From positions 2,302 to 66,301 of the forward strand of contig JAMYWO010000115.1 in NCBI GenBank assembly GCA_024220525.1: 64,000 nt of DNA, in the 5' to 3' direction. This document shows positions 13,450-27,865 of the stretch, piece by piece. A program made the translations under genes and the position numbers. The notes beneath the pieces were generated by a model that worked only from the letters and a program-made list of their open reading frames with translations, searched no databases and was not told where the DNA came from. Each line of letters begins with the position of its first letter. Position 1 is the first letter of the stretch. The DNA comes from Cochliopodium minus. Taxonomy: Eukaryota > Discosea > Himatismenida > Cochliopodiidae.

Positions 13450-15243
13450 ATGAGGCCCAATTCGAGTTCATGCTTTTCACATCATAATTTTTTCATGTCA
13501 GGTAATAATCTAAATCAATATATCCTTCCCATTAAATATAAAAAGAAAATGGGGATGTATATTCTTTTGGAAACAATGAATATGGGCAATGTGGTAATGG
13601 GGATACCACAGAATACATCAGAAAACCAATCAAGATAATGAATAATCCCAAAATTAAATCAATAGTATTGGGAGAATTTCATACGTTTATTTTGGAAAGT
13701 ATATTTTTCTTTGAAAACAAAAAAAAAAAAAAAAAGAAAAGAAAATTAATTCAAATTAAAATCAAAAAAAAAGAAAATGGAGATTTATATGGGTGTGGTA
13801 AAAATTACTCTTTTTTTTTAACTTTTTTTCAAAACATTTTATCATTTTCGTAAAGGAAAAAACGAGTGTCAATTAGGAATAAAATGGAGGGGATTCAGTG
13901 TATTAAAGTTTGTGTTGATTTGCTCCAATGTTGTTCAAGTGAGAACTTCTGGCCATTTGACAATAATACTGAAAGGTTTTGATTAATGTTTTTTTAAAAT
14001 TTTTTTTAAATTTAATATTTAAATTTATTTCTAATTTTTTAATTTTATTTATTCTAAATTTAAAAATATAAAATTCTTATTATTTTCATTTTTTTAAATT
14101 ATGTTGCTTTTCAAATGAAAAGATGACAAAAAAATTTATTGGTGTGGAGTTTTATTGAATGAAAAACCAAGTCATGAATTCCAAGAAATAAAAATTGACA
14201 AAATAATCTCCTTTTCTTGCGGAAATGACCATATTCTTTTTTTGAAAGAAAATAGAGAAGTATGGGTGATGGGTTCTAACAGATTTGGTCAGTGTGGATT
14301 TGACAGGAAAATAAAAGAAATAAAAGAACCCAAATTGTTGATTTCTGATAAAAACATTCTGTATATTTGTTGTGGAGCTCATTATTCTTTTATTTTAACT
14401 AGTAAAAAAATTTTTAAATGAAAAATACTCTTTTTTTTTTTTGTTAAACAATTTTTTAAAAAATATTTTTTTCTTAGAAGATTCAAATGAACATACAATT
14501 TTGAAATGTTTTGGGAAAAATAGTTCTGGGCAATTAGGAATCAAACATAACTTTGATAAATTTGGGATAGCAGTTAACAAATCCTTCCCAAACATTTCTT
14601 CTGTTCACTGTAGTTATTACCATACTCTTATTTTAACAAGTAAAATCATAATTTTTGTTTGCAAAAAAAAATTTTTTTTTAAAAGACAAAGATTAATTTT
14701 ATTTTATTAAAAAAGAGAAAGGAGAAATTTATGGATGTGGAGAGAATAGATGGGGACAACTTTGTCTGGGTAATGTCAACAAAAGTGATTCTTCTTCATT
14801 CATATTCATTAATGTTGCTAATGTTTCTTTCATCACTACCGGTTACAATAACTCAATTTTTGTCACCAGTACTTTTTCTTTCTTTTCAAACATTTTTCTT
14901 ACTTTTTTAAAGAAAATAAAGAATATTTCATTTGTGGAGAACTTCGTGTGGGAGATAAATATCAAACTAATTTTGCTTGTAAATTTGAAGTAAAATTTTT
15001 GAAACTTGTCCAAAACCATCAACTTATTACTGTAAAACAAACATCATCTTTTAGTTTTTATTTTTTACCTCATTAAACAAAAATTAGGAATGGTCAACAA
15101 GTAATCACAGATACTTTGGAAAACAGTTCAAAACAACGATGTTTGCAATTATGTTGTGTTTGTACGATATGAAAAAAATTTCTTTGAACAGAATCAAAGT
15201 TCCAAAACCTATTCTCAAAATCATTATAAACTCAATGATTTAA
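13450..15243 (+). CDS. RCC1-like seven-repeat propeller protein
   Basis: Exon 1 (MRPNSSSCFSHHNFFMS) joins across a 44-nt intron to ENGDVYSFGNNEYGQCGNGD. Seven RCC1-type units can be counted from their GxNxxGQxG-like turns: YSFGNNEYGQCG, YGCGKNECQLG, IYWCGVLL, VWVMGSNRFGQCG, LKCFGKNSSGQLG, IYGCGENRWGQL and YFICGELRVG. A last exon after an intron in 15033-15088 adds TEWSTSNHRYFGKQFKT and ends KIIINSMI at TAA 15241-15243. That W..NH..F..F pattern followed by a hydrophobic helix is a tail I associate with protist repeat proteins, but it has no name I can give. RCC1 repeats often serve as protein-binding or GEF propellers; no Ran-GEF signature is evident. It converges on the lectin gene with only 55 bases between stops. 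Confidence 0.75.
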
Positions 15244-15298
15244 AAAATTTAATAAAAAATATTTATTTTAATTATAAAAATTTTTTTTGTTGTGATTT

Positions 15299-18200
15299 TT
15301 AATATCTTTTCTTTTTGATGGAGAAAACAAAATAAATAACATAAATGAAAAATAAAATAGTTTGGACAGCCATGACATAAATCAAAATGGAACCAGAAGG
15401 CTTTTTCTCTTGAAGGGAATTGTAAAGAGAAGACAATTGGTTCTCCAAAGAGTTGATTTGAGATCTGAGTAGTTGAGCGTGGGTATCCTTTTGTTGGCGG
15501 ACTTGGTAAATTTCGTTTTTCAAGTTACGAAGATTGTTATGAGAAGCAGAAGGTTTACTTTAATAAAAAAACCAAAATTTTAATAAAAAAAACAAAAATT
15601 TTAAAAAATAAAGCTAAAAAATAATAAAATAATACAAAAAAATAGAAAAAAAAAATAAAAAATAAAAAAACCAAAATTTAAAAAATATGATAAACAGAAA
15701 ATTTAAAAATAAAATAAAAAATAATAAAAAATAAAAATAATAAAAATAATAAATAAATTTATAAAATCAAAAATAGTATACCTTGGATGAATTTCATTTT
15801 TGATGTCATCAATTACCTTGGAGATGATATCTATCTTTGGGTTAAGATGTTCGAGCTCTCTGACCTTCTTGAAAAGCTTCTTTATATCCCCTCTTCCGAT
15901 GATGTTCTCGTAAATTCCCCTGAAAGACTTTGCAAAGGTGGCATATCTATTAATAAAAATAAAAAAAAAAAAAAAAATAAAAAAAGGAAAAAATAAAACA
16001 ACAAAAAATAAAAAATCAAAAATGAAAAAAAAATAAAAAAAACAAAAAAAAAGATAAATTAAAAAATACAAACAAATTTTAATAAAAAAATAAATAAAAA
16101 AATAAAAAAATCAAGGAAAAAAAATTAATTAAAAAATATGAACAAAAAAAAATAAAAAATAAAAAAATCAAAAACAAAAAAAAATAAAGAATAAAAAAAT
16201 GAAAAAATAAATAAAAAAAGGAAAAAGTAAATCAAAAAAATGAAAAAAAACAAAACGAAATGAAAAAATCAAAACAAAAAAAATAAATCAAAAAAATGAA
16301 AAAAATAAAAAATAAAACAAAAAAAATGAAAAACAACAAAAAAAATAGAAAAAAATTCATACTGCTCAGTCTGAACCTCCTTCTCGTCATCAAGATTGGT
16401 CAAGATGGCATCAAAGGCATTGGTCATCTTAGTTTGTTGAACTTGGAAAAGTTTGACGAGTTGGAAAACATGGTCGAAGCTTTCTTGGGAGAGGGCGCCT
16501 GTTTCGATGGAGGATTCTTTGGGGATGTCCACATGCATGTCAAAGGTTTTGTGGTGAGGCTTCTCTTCCTTCTTCTCTATCTCGTCAAGTTCATCAATAA
16601 CCTTTTAAAATTTCAACAAAATAAAATTTTTAATTTTATTTTTTTATTTTATTTTTTATTTTTATTTTTATTTTTTAATTTATATTTTTTATTTTTTTTA
16701 TTTTTTTGTTTCTTTTTTATTTTTTTTTTTTACCTCGTCGAAGACCTTTGGTTTGTTGAGTTTCATGAAAGGTTCAGTGAAGTTCTTGGCGTCTTCCTTT
16801 GCCAAGGTTTGTCTGAGAGATTCGTACTCTTCATCTGTGAGACTGTCTTCATCATGGACTTCTGGTCGTTCTGGCTTTGGAGTTTCATCTAATCAAAAAA
16901 AAAAAAAAAATTAAAATTATTTGATAAAATTATTTATTCAATTCAAAGAATAACAAAATTCATTATTAAAAAATAAAAAAAAATAAAGAAATAATAATTT
17001 TTTAAAAGTGTATAAATAAATTAAGAATATTTTCAAAAAGAAGAATAGGAAAAAATTTTAAAATAAATTATAAAAATAAAATAAAAAATATTTTTGAAAT
17101 ACCCAAAACAGGAGGAGTATAAGTAGGATTCAAATCGTAAACATTGAGAGAATAGATGTCGTGGTTATCCATGACTTCACCAGTAGCAGCGGTGATACCG
17201 AAGTAACCACTCTCAGGTAAATCACCGATATAGATGTCTTCGATACACTTGTAGAACTGGTTGAGTGACTCTGACTTGTGTCCAAAGGAGATGGACAAGA
17301 TTCCGTGCTCGTATCTTACTGCCATCACTATTGTTTCTACTGATCCCCTGAAGTTATATTGGCATCCTGCTGTTTCTTGATCTAATTTGAAGAGGAAAAA
17401 ATGATTTAAATAAGAAATGAAAACAAAGAAAAAAAGATATGGAAAAAAAAAAACTGTAAAACTTTTAATTGTAAACAAGATGAATTAATAATAAATGGAA
17501 ATTTATCAGTGAAATAAGAAATGAAGTTTAATGATTGAATGAAACATGATAATTATAAAAGATAAATCAATTCTAATCAAAAATAGTATTTTGTTTGGTA
17601 AATGATCGATGAATGACAAATATTAATTAACATATATAAATGATAATATGAAAATTTGGTTTTTTGATCAATAATATGGTATTATGTTTATGAGATTAAA
17701 TTCTCACAAAAATTTTAAACTGTTTCAAAAGAAATAAATTGTTATAAATCAATGTCAATTAATAGAAATGATTAGATATTGAAAGGATCAATCCATGTTT
17801 CAGTTATTTAAAGTTTAAAAAATTTTTCATACGTGCTCCATCTGCTTCCTTTGCATATGATTTTTGTCCATTATTCACAATCACTGTTACTCTTGGATTG
17901 TTTCCCAAGTTATCGTTATCGAAGGAATCCAACATCACAGCCAATCCGGTCCATTTATCCTCATTTCCAAATACTGTTCCTGGTTTGTTGTTATCTTTGA
18001 CATACCAAAATGCCTGGTTATGATTAAAATGGTGATTAATTAAAAAAATATGTTGCGATTGGTTGATTATGTAAAGATTGAGGGGTAATCGAAGTTATTA
18101 TTTTAAAATTATAATTCTGAAAAAGTTTATATTGAGATATTTTTTCAAATGAATGGTTTTCTTATCTTTTTTTCTCTTCATTATACGTTTATAATTTATT

Positions 18201-18789
18201 TTCAAGAGTGATATATTGAATTTAAATGTTGATATATTATTTTAAATTGATCAATTACCATTCCATCAGCTCCAGTTGCACCTCCATGAATTTGGAATTC
18301 CAAAAATGCCTCCCAATCTTTCATAGTTGCCTTTTCTTTGTTCCAAATATACCCAATAGCTGATTGTACAAAAGGTGTCAATCTAAAATATTCCTCAGTG
18401 GCAATAGTAGAACCACCAAAACTGAAAAATGGGATTGAATTCCCACCAACTATCAAAAATTTTGTTTAGAAAAACAGTTAATTATTTAATATAGTGGTTA
18501 TTTTTCAAATGAAAGGAAATTTGATTTCCAAAAATTAAAATGATTCGATTAATAGGTTCTTATCAGTATATATGATATTATCATTTCTTATAAAGTATTG
18601 CATATTGATAAAGTTTTTTATGGAAATAGAATTGAATGTTATTTTTTTAGTTTTACTCACAAAAAAAGGAGGTCTAAAACTGTTGGCAAATCTGAATTGA
18701 TAATTTGACTCGTATTCTGAAGGTAAAGTTACAACAGCAAGACCACAAATAATAAATATACAAAGGAAAAAGAAAGTTCCAATTCTCAT
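15299..18789 (-). CDS. L-type lectin cargo receptor, ERGIC-53/LMAN1-like
   Basis: Starts at ATG 18789 with a signal peptide (MRIGTFFFLCIFIICGLAVV). The lectin domain has IHGGATGADGMAFWYVKD, WTGLAVMLDSFDNDN (calcium and sugar-binding Asp/Asn) and GCQYNFRG with the paired Cys seen in ERGIC-53. A long stalk follows with coiled-coil segments (DHVFQLVKLFQVQQTK, RSQINSLENQLSSLYN), then one membrane span (ILIYVMAVQTILFFIYVIYF) and a cytosolic tail ending KKKRY. The last four residues KKRY form a dilysine KKxx signal for COPI retrieval to the ER. The role is export of high-mannose glycoproteins from ER to Golgi. About 460 residues over eight or more exons; the stalk exons are separated by very pure A/T introns. 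Confidence 0.9.
17600..17720. repeat. intronic sequence related to 48680-48830
   Basis: Inside a lectin-gene intron. The blocks GATCGATGAAT, ATATTAATTAACATATA, AAATGATAAT, TTATGTTTATGA and GATTAAATTCTCACAAAAA recur in the same order, with small changes, in an intron of the CLU gene at about 48680-48830. Confidence 0.5.
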
Positions 18790-18986
18790 TTTTTTTTATT
18801 TTTATAATTTATTGAGGTAGTGAGGATCAATATAATGACAACATTCAAAGTAAATCAAAAGTGGAGACAATTATCTTTTATATTTATTTGGTTATTTTAG
18901 GATTTATATTATATAATTTTATTAAGATCAAAAAAATAATCCAAATTTCAACATTAAAAAAGAAATTTGAGGTTCCATTCTGAGCA

Positions 18987-20297
18987 TTATCTGTATAAAT
19001 GTTCTGCTTTCAAGTTGGTTTGAAGTTCAGGCTCCCATTTATCACCATTGGCAAGCAATTTCTCTTTGTTATATAAAAGTTCTTCGTGGGTTTCAGTTGA
19101 AAATTCAAAGTTAGGACCTTCGACAATAGCATCGACAGGGCATGCTTCTTGGCAGAATCCACAATAAATACCTATTAAAAAATAAAATGGTAACGAGTGA
19201 AATCAAAACAAATAATATTAGTGTATTGAGGATATAATTATTAAGATGAATATTTGTCTTGATATATGAAATTCTTTTTGATTGATGATATTTTTTATAT
19301 GAGATATATCGATCTTTAATTTATAATGATATTAATAATCCCTTTGGAAAGATTCTCTTACATTTGGTCATATCGATATCATATCTTGTGGTTCTTCTTG
19401 ATCCATCAATACGTGGCTCAGCCTCTATGGTGATAGCTTGAGCAGGGCAGATTGCTTCACAAAGCTTGCAAGCGATACATCTCTCTTCACCCGAAGGATA
19501 TCTTCTCAAGCAATGTTCTCCTCTGAATCTGGTAGAGATAGGACCCTTCTCAAAAGGATATAACAAGGTAACTTTAGGCTTAAACATGTAGGCGAGGGTC
19601 ATCATCATTCCTCTGACGATCTCACTCAAAAAGAGGGTATGTGCGCTTGAATCTACAGCCTCTTTCCATGTATAATTTTGTCTGAGGAGTCTATCGTAGT
19701 CATATTGTTGTCTTGCCCATTTTTTACGTTCAATTATATCTTGTTCAGATTCTCCCTCTTTATAAATTAATTTTTGTTTATATAAAAGAGTCTAATCATA
19801 AAGTTCTTAAAAGCATTTTGTTTTTGAAGTATTTAAAATATAAATAATCTGTTATGGAAGTAAATTTTATGAATTATAAAGATAAATCAAAATCTAATCA
19901 GATATTTGGTGTTAAACATTGAATATTTTTTTATTGAAGCTATTTAAAATTTTTTTTTTTTATATATCTTACCAGGATCTGGGAATACTGATAATTCATG
20001 ATCTGTTTCTTTATTATATACTTTCTTTACTTGTCTAATTTTTTTAAATGAATCGAGATCAATGGCATATTGCATTTCTAATTTATCAACGTCAAAGATA
20101 TCATCTTCTTTTTTTGGTTGTTGTGCAGGTTGNNNNNNNNNNNNNNNNNNNNNNNNNNNNNNNNNNNNNNNNNNNNNNNNNNNNNNNNNNNNNNNNNNNN
20201 NNNNNNNNNNNNNNNNNNNNNNNNNNNNNNNNTTTATAATTACTTTTTTTGTGAACTTTGGAATAGAACTTTTTTTGATCTTCTTGAACATTTTCAT
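18987..20297 (-). CDS. NDUFS8: NADH dehydrogenase iron-sulfur subunit NDUFS8 (TYKY), complex I; interrupted by assembly gap
   Basis: Minus-strand, from [15 protein letters not shown] (ATG 20297) to ...LKAEHLYR and TAA at 18987. Two ferredoxin 4Fe-4S motifs are complete: [16 protein letters not shown] and, after a phase-1 intron inside the first Cys codon, [16 protein letters not shown]. Flanking family motifs are [22 protein letters not shown], shown here as [38 protein letters not shown] and TYDIDMTKC-like. It carries electrons to the N2 cluster in the peripheral arm in the mitochondrial matrix. The basic N-terminus fits a targeting presequence. A 100-N gap (20133-20232) falls in the N-terminal part, so residues after about 21 and the reading frame across it are unknown; the visible stretch [13 protein letters not shown] after the gap is not part of the usual mature protein. 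Introns lie at about 19170-19360 and 19770-19970. Confidence 0.92.
20133..20232. other. assembly gap of 100 Ns
   Basis: Exactly 100 Ns inside the 5' part of the NDUFS8 gene; the round size suggests a gap of unknown true length. Confidence 0.99.
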
Positions 20298-20440
20298 TTT
20301 TTTTTATATTCTTTGTAATAAATAAAAAAGAGAAAAATATACTTAAAAGGATACTTATTGTTCATCAGATAAATTGATTTAAAGATTTGAATTGAATATT
20401 GTCATTAATCTATTACCTTTATTTCTTCAAATATAGAATC

Positions 20441-21585
20441 ATGATCAAAAAGAAATACAATCAATTTCATAAGATAAACATCAATTCGACAATATACAAG
20501 ACATTTCTACTGAATGAAAGGTTGATTACCATTACATACGAAGGAATTATCTTTATTCACAAAATCAAAAAGAATATTGTGGAGAAGGATAAACAACCAT
20601 CAATAATAGAACTGAAATATGAGGGGATATTGAAATGTGCCAATATATTTGAGAATGGATTATGTGTTATCTGTGATACAGCAGGACAAATCATCTTGTA
20701 TTCCATTCCACAAAGGAGATACATAGATCAATTTAATCATGGAAAAGATTTGATACTTGATGTCATATTTTTCAAGAGGAAGGATAGAGCAGTGCTATTT
20801 TTACTTGTGTTAAAAGTAATAAATATTAAAGTTCCAAAACCAATCTTAAAGAAAATTTGTTCAGATAGTGTAGAATTAAGGTTTTCTTTTAGATATTGTT
20901 TCATTTCAAACAACTTATTTTTATTAGCATCATCACGGTTTCATTAGATAAAACAATTCAATCCATAAATTTGTCTTTCAATAATAAGATGTTTAAGGAA
21001 ACTATACAAATATACGAAGGACATTTGGCATCAGTTAACTGTTCTGTAATCAACCAGATATTCTTTATCTCTTTTTTTAAAACCGTTTAGGTACAAATAA
21101 ATGAATCCTATTTTGCTACGGGGAGTTATGACAAGTAAGAATCTTTTTTAAGGTAAAATTTCTATTTCTAATCAAAATTTCTTTTGGAAAGAACAATAAA
21201 GATTTGGAATTTTTATACGGGAAAATGTGAAAGGACAATAACTGGCTTTGATTGTTCTATCATCAACATGAAATATTTTTCGAACAAAGAAATTTATGTG
21301 GGTTCTTTCTACAGCCTTCAAAAAATAAAGTTTGATTTTCTGGGAAAGCATGCAATAGAATATGATATTCGCATTATTGGCTGGTGTGACTGTTTTGAGT
21401 TTGTCAATGAAAAGTTTCTTGTTTGCTCCTCTGGAAATAGACTGTTTATCATTGCTAAAAATGAGCAGGATGTTTGGATCATTTTCACTACAATTGACAT
21501 CGGGAATAGAATTCGATCTGTTATATCTCACAAAAATTTAATCATTTGTTCCGATGTAACTGGGAATATAATTTATTTGAATTAA
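20441..21585 (+). CDS. WD40 repeat protein, unrecognised family
   Basis: Begins MIKKKYNQFHKININS at ATG 20441 (an in-frame ATG at 20399 would add 14 residues rich in Tyr and Phe and is less likely). WD-type strands are visible: LITITYEGIIFIHKI, GLCVICDTAGQIILYSI, TVSLDKTIQSINLSF, IYEGHLASVNCSV, RTIKIWNFYTGKCERTI and LIICSDVTGNIIYLN. Introns at about 20817-20925, 21050-21090 and 21135-21185 remove stops. It is short, about 310 residues, and the repeats are degenerate (one clear GH-WD pair), so it may make one small propeller. I see no domain that hints at a pathway. It is divergent to NDUFS8 (143 bases) and runs in the same direction as the polymerase gene, which begins about 70 bases after it. 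Confidence 0.65.
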
Positions 21586-21654
21586 AAAAAAAAATTTTCT
21601 TGTAAAAAAAGTTTTTTATTTTTTATGAATAAATTAAAAATAAAAATAAAAAAA

Positions 21655-24323
21655 ATGAAGAAGAGACAATCAAATACTTCACCAATCAAGGAATCTGATC
21701 AAAAGAAAACAAAAAAATCTAATACTTCTCCCAATAAGGATCCCCTACTTGATAAGAAGAAGAAAAGGAAAAAAGCCAACAAGAAAACGGCCGAAATTAT
21801 TTTTGAGAAACATGAAAATTGTATTTCCCTTTTAAATTGATTTCAAATGTGTCATTTATTATACTGATTATTTAATTTATATCAGACAATAAAGATCTCA
21901 CTGATAATTTACAAGGTAAATAAATTTATTTATTTTTTATAATTGGGAATATTGATCAAATATATCAATATAGAGGTGGCAATATTGGAAAAGAACACAG
22001 GAAGTGTCCAGAAATATAAAGTTTATCTCAAAGCAATTTCCACATTGACAAATTACCACAAGAAGATAGAATCAGGTAAGATAAAATAGACTATCCTGCA
22101 AATATTATAAATATCATAGGATTCATTTTCTGCTATTTATGATCAAATTTTAAATAATATTTTTTTTGTTGATTGATTAATTTTAACTAAATTACATATC
22201 CAAAATCAATTCAACCTGAACATCAACATTGATTATTAATTTTGAGATATTTATTTCAAAATTCTTGTTGAAATTTCTTTGATTATATCAGATGATTTCG
22301 GGAATATTGTTTAAATTAGATTACTCATATCACATTATTTTCTGATAATAGATTTGAATTGATTTAAAAAAACTGTTTTTGGGGATATATACTCTTTGTG
22401 ACCTAGATTAACATATCTTTATTAAAAAAGTGAGATTTAATAGACATGTCCAAATATTACAACTTTGTTAGCGGATATAAAATTTTTACTACAAAATTTT
22501 AAACTTTTTGTAATCTTTGGGATTAAAAAACATTTTAAATTTGAATGATAAATTTCTTTTTTTAAAATTTTTTTCAAATAATTTTGTTTGATATTTTGTC
22601 ACAAGAAAATTTGTTTTTAATTATTTAATTTTTTTATATTAAATGAAACCAGGTGCAGAAGCAAAAAAATTGTATGGTATCGGAGATAAAATATCTAAAA
22701 AAATAGATGAGATTTTGAAAACAGGGAAATTGAAAAAAGTGGAGGACAGCAAAAACGATCCTAAAGTAAAAATAAGAAAAAAGAAATTTAAAAAAAAAAT
22801 TTATGAAACATTTTTTATTAAGGTAGTTGCAATTAACAAATTATCTACCGTTACTGGATTTGGTCCTGTAATTTTTTTTGATTTTTTTTTTAGATTTTTA
22901 TTTAAATTATTTTGTTTTTTAAATTGATAAACATTATCATAGGTAAATGCAAAAAAATTTGTGGATATTGGCATCACTTCTGTTGATGAGCTCCGAGTAG
23001 AGCCTTACTGGTCACAACTAACTAACCATCAAAAAATAGGCGTTAAATATTATGAAGATTTTGAAGAAAAAATACCTAGGTAATAATTTGTTTTTTTTTG
23101 AATATTTTTTTTTTAAATATTAATATTAATCAATTTGAAGATCTGAAATGGATATTTTGAGGGATATTGTAGAAAAAGCAATTCACAAAGTTGACAACAG
23201 ATTTGATACAAACTGTTGTGGGTCATATAGGTAAAATATATAAAATAAAATTAAAAATTCAATTAAAATTTAAAACCATTTAAAATAAATTAATGTGTAG
23301 AAGGGGAAAGCAGTTTTCTTCAGATATTGACTTTTTACTCCGTCATCCAGATTATGTAAGTAAAGACCAAAAGATAAATTTGATTGGTAAGATTGTAGAC
23401 AAACTTAAAGAAAAAGGGTTTCTTTATGAAACAATAATATTGGGTCCACTTAAATACAGTAAAAATATTTTATTTTTTTATTTTTTTATTTTTTTTATTT
23501 TTTTATTTTTTTTATTTTTTTTATTATTTTTATTTTTTTATTTTTTTATTTTTTTATTTTATTATTTTATTATTTTATTATTTTATTATTTTTTTTATTT
23601 TATTATTATTATTTTTTATTTTTTTATTTTTTTATTTTTTTTATTTTATTATTTTTATTTTTTATTTTCATTTCATTTTATTATTTTTATTTTTTTTATT
23701 TTTTTTAACTTTTATTTTTTATTTTTTTTATTTTTTATTTTTTTTATTTTATTATTTTATTTCAATTTATTGTTATTATTTTTTTTCTATTAGATGGTGT
23801 TATAAAGTTGAAAGATGAAGGCAATGTAAAAAATGTTTACAGGAGAATAGATATTATGATTATACCAGTAGCATCTTATCCATTCGCCTTGCTTCATTAC
23901 ACGGGCAGTGCTTTTTTCAAGTAAAAAATTTTTACTTTTTCAAAAATTTTAAAATTTATGTTTAAAAGTGCTCAAATGAGAACGATAGGTAATTCAAGGT
24001 TTTTTTATTTTAAATAGTGTATTGAATTTAAATTTGTTTTTTTCCAGCGTTAGAAAGAGGATTTACAATAAGTGAATTTTGTAATAATTTTTTTTAAATT
24101 ATTTAATTTTTTTTAAAAAAAAAATCTTCTTATTGAACTCATTTAGCAATATGTCCTGTTGTAAAAAATTTTGAATTAAAAAAAAGTTTTAATTTTAAAT
24201 TATTTTAATTACAAGGGTGAGACGGATGTCAAAGGTCCGCCTATTGAAGGAATAGAAACTGAACAAGATATTTTTGAGTATATAAACATGGAGTATAAAG
24301 AACCACATGAAAGGGATTTATAA
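21655..24323 (+). CDS. POLB: DNA polymerase beta (family X)
   Basis: Full family X layout after a Lys/Ser-rich nuclear-targeting N-terminus (KKRQSNTSPIKESDQKK). The lyase part has YHKKIESGAEAKKL and GIGDKISKKIDEIL, the two HhH elements VTGFGPVNAKKF and GIGDK. The palm has CGSYRRGKQFSSDIDFL, whose two Asp match the metal-binding pair of polymerase beta, and RRIDIMIIP with the third Asp. The fingers have LLHYTGSAFFN. It ends EYINMEYKEPHERDL, very like the vertebrate C-terminus. It fills single-nucleotide gaps in base excision repair; the lyase removes 5'-deoxyribose phosphate. At least eleven exons, two of them 20 and 14 nt long. The start could be 21625, 30 bases earlier. The final intron-exon arrangement was checked by phase. 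Confidence 0.93.
22077..22653 (+). other. long intron in POLB
   Basis: A 577-nt intron joining ESG|AEAKK in frame, one of the longest here. It is less homopolymeric than the short introns. I found no missing polymerase exon in it, since flanking residues join exactly as in human POLB, and no RNA gene that I can support. Confidence 0.6.
23461..23790 (+). repeat. T/A low-complexity intron of POLB
   Basis: About 330 nt of TTTTTATT-type sequence between LGPLKY and the GVIKLKDEG exon. It stays open in one frame only because it has few stops; it is not coding. Confidence 0.8.
23969..23988 (+). other. 20-nt micro-exon of POLB
   Basis: TGCTCAAATGAGAACGATAG between TTAAAAG and GTAATTC. It joins to give FFNAQMRTIALERGF, matching the conserved FN.NMRA.ALEKGF of polymerase beta. 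Confidence 0.85.
24147..24160 (+). other. 14-nt micro-exon of POLB
   Basis: CAATATGTCCTGTT between ATTTAG and GTAAAAAA. It joins to give FTISEFSICPVGETD, matching FTINEYTIRPLGVTG of vertebrate polymerase beta, so its inclusion is well supported. Confidence 0.85.
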
Positions 24324-24337
24324 TTAAATATTTTCTT

Positions 24338-24945
24338 TTAATTTTGGAAAAATAATTTAAATTCGTTGATGTTCAAAACTTTTCCATAGCCTTGTTTTTC
24401 CATATCTACAAAATCACTGAATAATTTGTTTCCTAATTCTTTTTTGAATAGGATATCATATTTGGGAGGTGGAGACATGTATTCCTTTTTCTCGTTGAGC
24501 ATATGTGATCTGTCTGAGCTGAAATAATTTAGATATTCATCTCTTTTGATCATCCTGAAGGATGGGATGTATTTTTCTTTGATGTTTGTTTTGAATGTAT
24601 ACAAGAAATAATCCTCTAATTTGCTTGGGAATGAATTCATTGTCGAATCAAAATCATATACAGTTATATCCTTGCCTTCTTTTTTAATAGCTATCACATG
24701 ATAATCCCATATAATTGGATGTTCTGGGGATTCTTTTTGATGTCCCCATAATGCTATTTAAAAAAATGTATTTGACGGAATATGTTTTGATATTCTATTT
24801 GATTGCCTATTGTTTTGTTTGTATTTGACAAAACTACTGCATAATATTCTTGATTTTCATTAGGAATTAGTTTTTGGAGTAGTAAATAAATATTTTCTTC
24901 GCAATAACATGATGTATAAGTGAATTCTTTTTTATCAATTTCCAT
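24338..24945 (-). CDS. NTAQ1: protein N-terminal glutamine amidohydrolase (NTAQ1)
   Basis: Two exons (24945-24777, 24753-24338) give 194 residues against 205 in human. The catalytic triad is complete: Cys in TSCYCEEN, His in IIWDYHVIAI and Asp in VYDFDS. Other family marks are ASDRSHM-like FSSDRSHML, EPPPPY-like SPPPKYDI and the C-terminal INEFKLFF. The enzyme turns N-terminal Gln into Glu, creating a secondary destabilising residue for the Arg/N-degron pathway in cytosol or nucleus. The single intron appears to be only 23 nt. The gene is squeezed between neighbours: its ATG is 23 nt from the stop of the upstream phospho-lyase gene on the same strand, and its stop lies 14 nt from the stop of POLB on the opposite strand. 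Confidence 0.95.
24754..24776 (-). other. 23-nt intron of NTAQ1
   Basis: Read on the minus strand this is GTCAAATACA followed by T7 and AAATAG. Removing it joins NIF to PLWGHQKESPEHPIIWDYH, as in human (MIPIWKQ...VIWDYHV). A GTCAAA donor is also used in the ROCO gene at about 44057, so the donor is credible. Confidence 0.65.
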
Positions 24946-24968
24946 TTTTTTTTTAATTTTTTATTTTT

Positions 24969-27466
<2,498 letters not shown>

Positions 27467-27865
27467 TTTTTATTTTAATTTGAGAAATGAATACTATTCA
27501 ACCATCCTGATTCAAATTATTTGATATATGCAAAAATATCATTAGCAAAGAAATCCCATCATTAAATTATTTGGACAATATTGCAAGAGATTTGATTGTA
27601 TCTGTAGCTTATCCATTCGTTGAAATACAAGTCAAATAAAAATACATGAAAGATATGATCAAAATACCAGTACCAAAAAACAACAATATATTTTCAACCA
27701 TAATGCACATCAATTTGTTTTTTTTTGAAAAAGTTGATGCAAAAACAAATTATCAAATGAGTAAGAGGGAGTATGCTTGTTTTTTTTTGAAAAGGTATTT
27801 TTAAAAAATTATTCGAATAATTATAAAAAAAAATAAAAAATAAAAAATAAATAAAAAATAAAAAA
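27467..27865. other. intergenic region with possible orphan exon
   Basis: About 400 bases between the phospho-lyase start and the N at 27866. On the plus strand 27541-27639 reads in one frame to a stop with protein-like composition (SLNYLDNIARDLIVSVAY), preceded by a possible TTAG acceptor. A second open stretch follows at 27648-27800. I recognise neither. The break at 27866 suggests the region may not truly adjoin the next gene. Confidence 0.35.

Noticed and set aside
16296-16892. 198-codon plus-strand frame rich in Lys then Phe
   Set aside because: It runs through A/T introns and antisense to lectin stalk exons; the minus strand joins to the lectin in phase.
22077-22653. Possible snoRNA in the long POLB intron (CTGA and ATGATAA-like boxes)
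   Set aside because: Box matches are weak, spacing and terminal stem are not convincing, and such short motifs are expected by chance in AT-rich DNA.
23461-23790. Long Phe/Leu/Ile frame that looks like membrane helices
   Set aside because: It is the T-rich POLB intron read in frame; the same artefact occurs near 4440-4500, 4750-4880 and 45290-45410.
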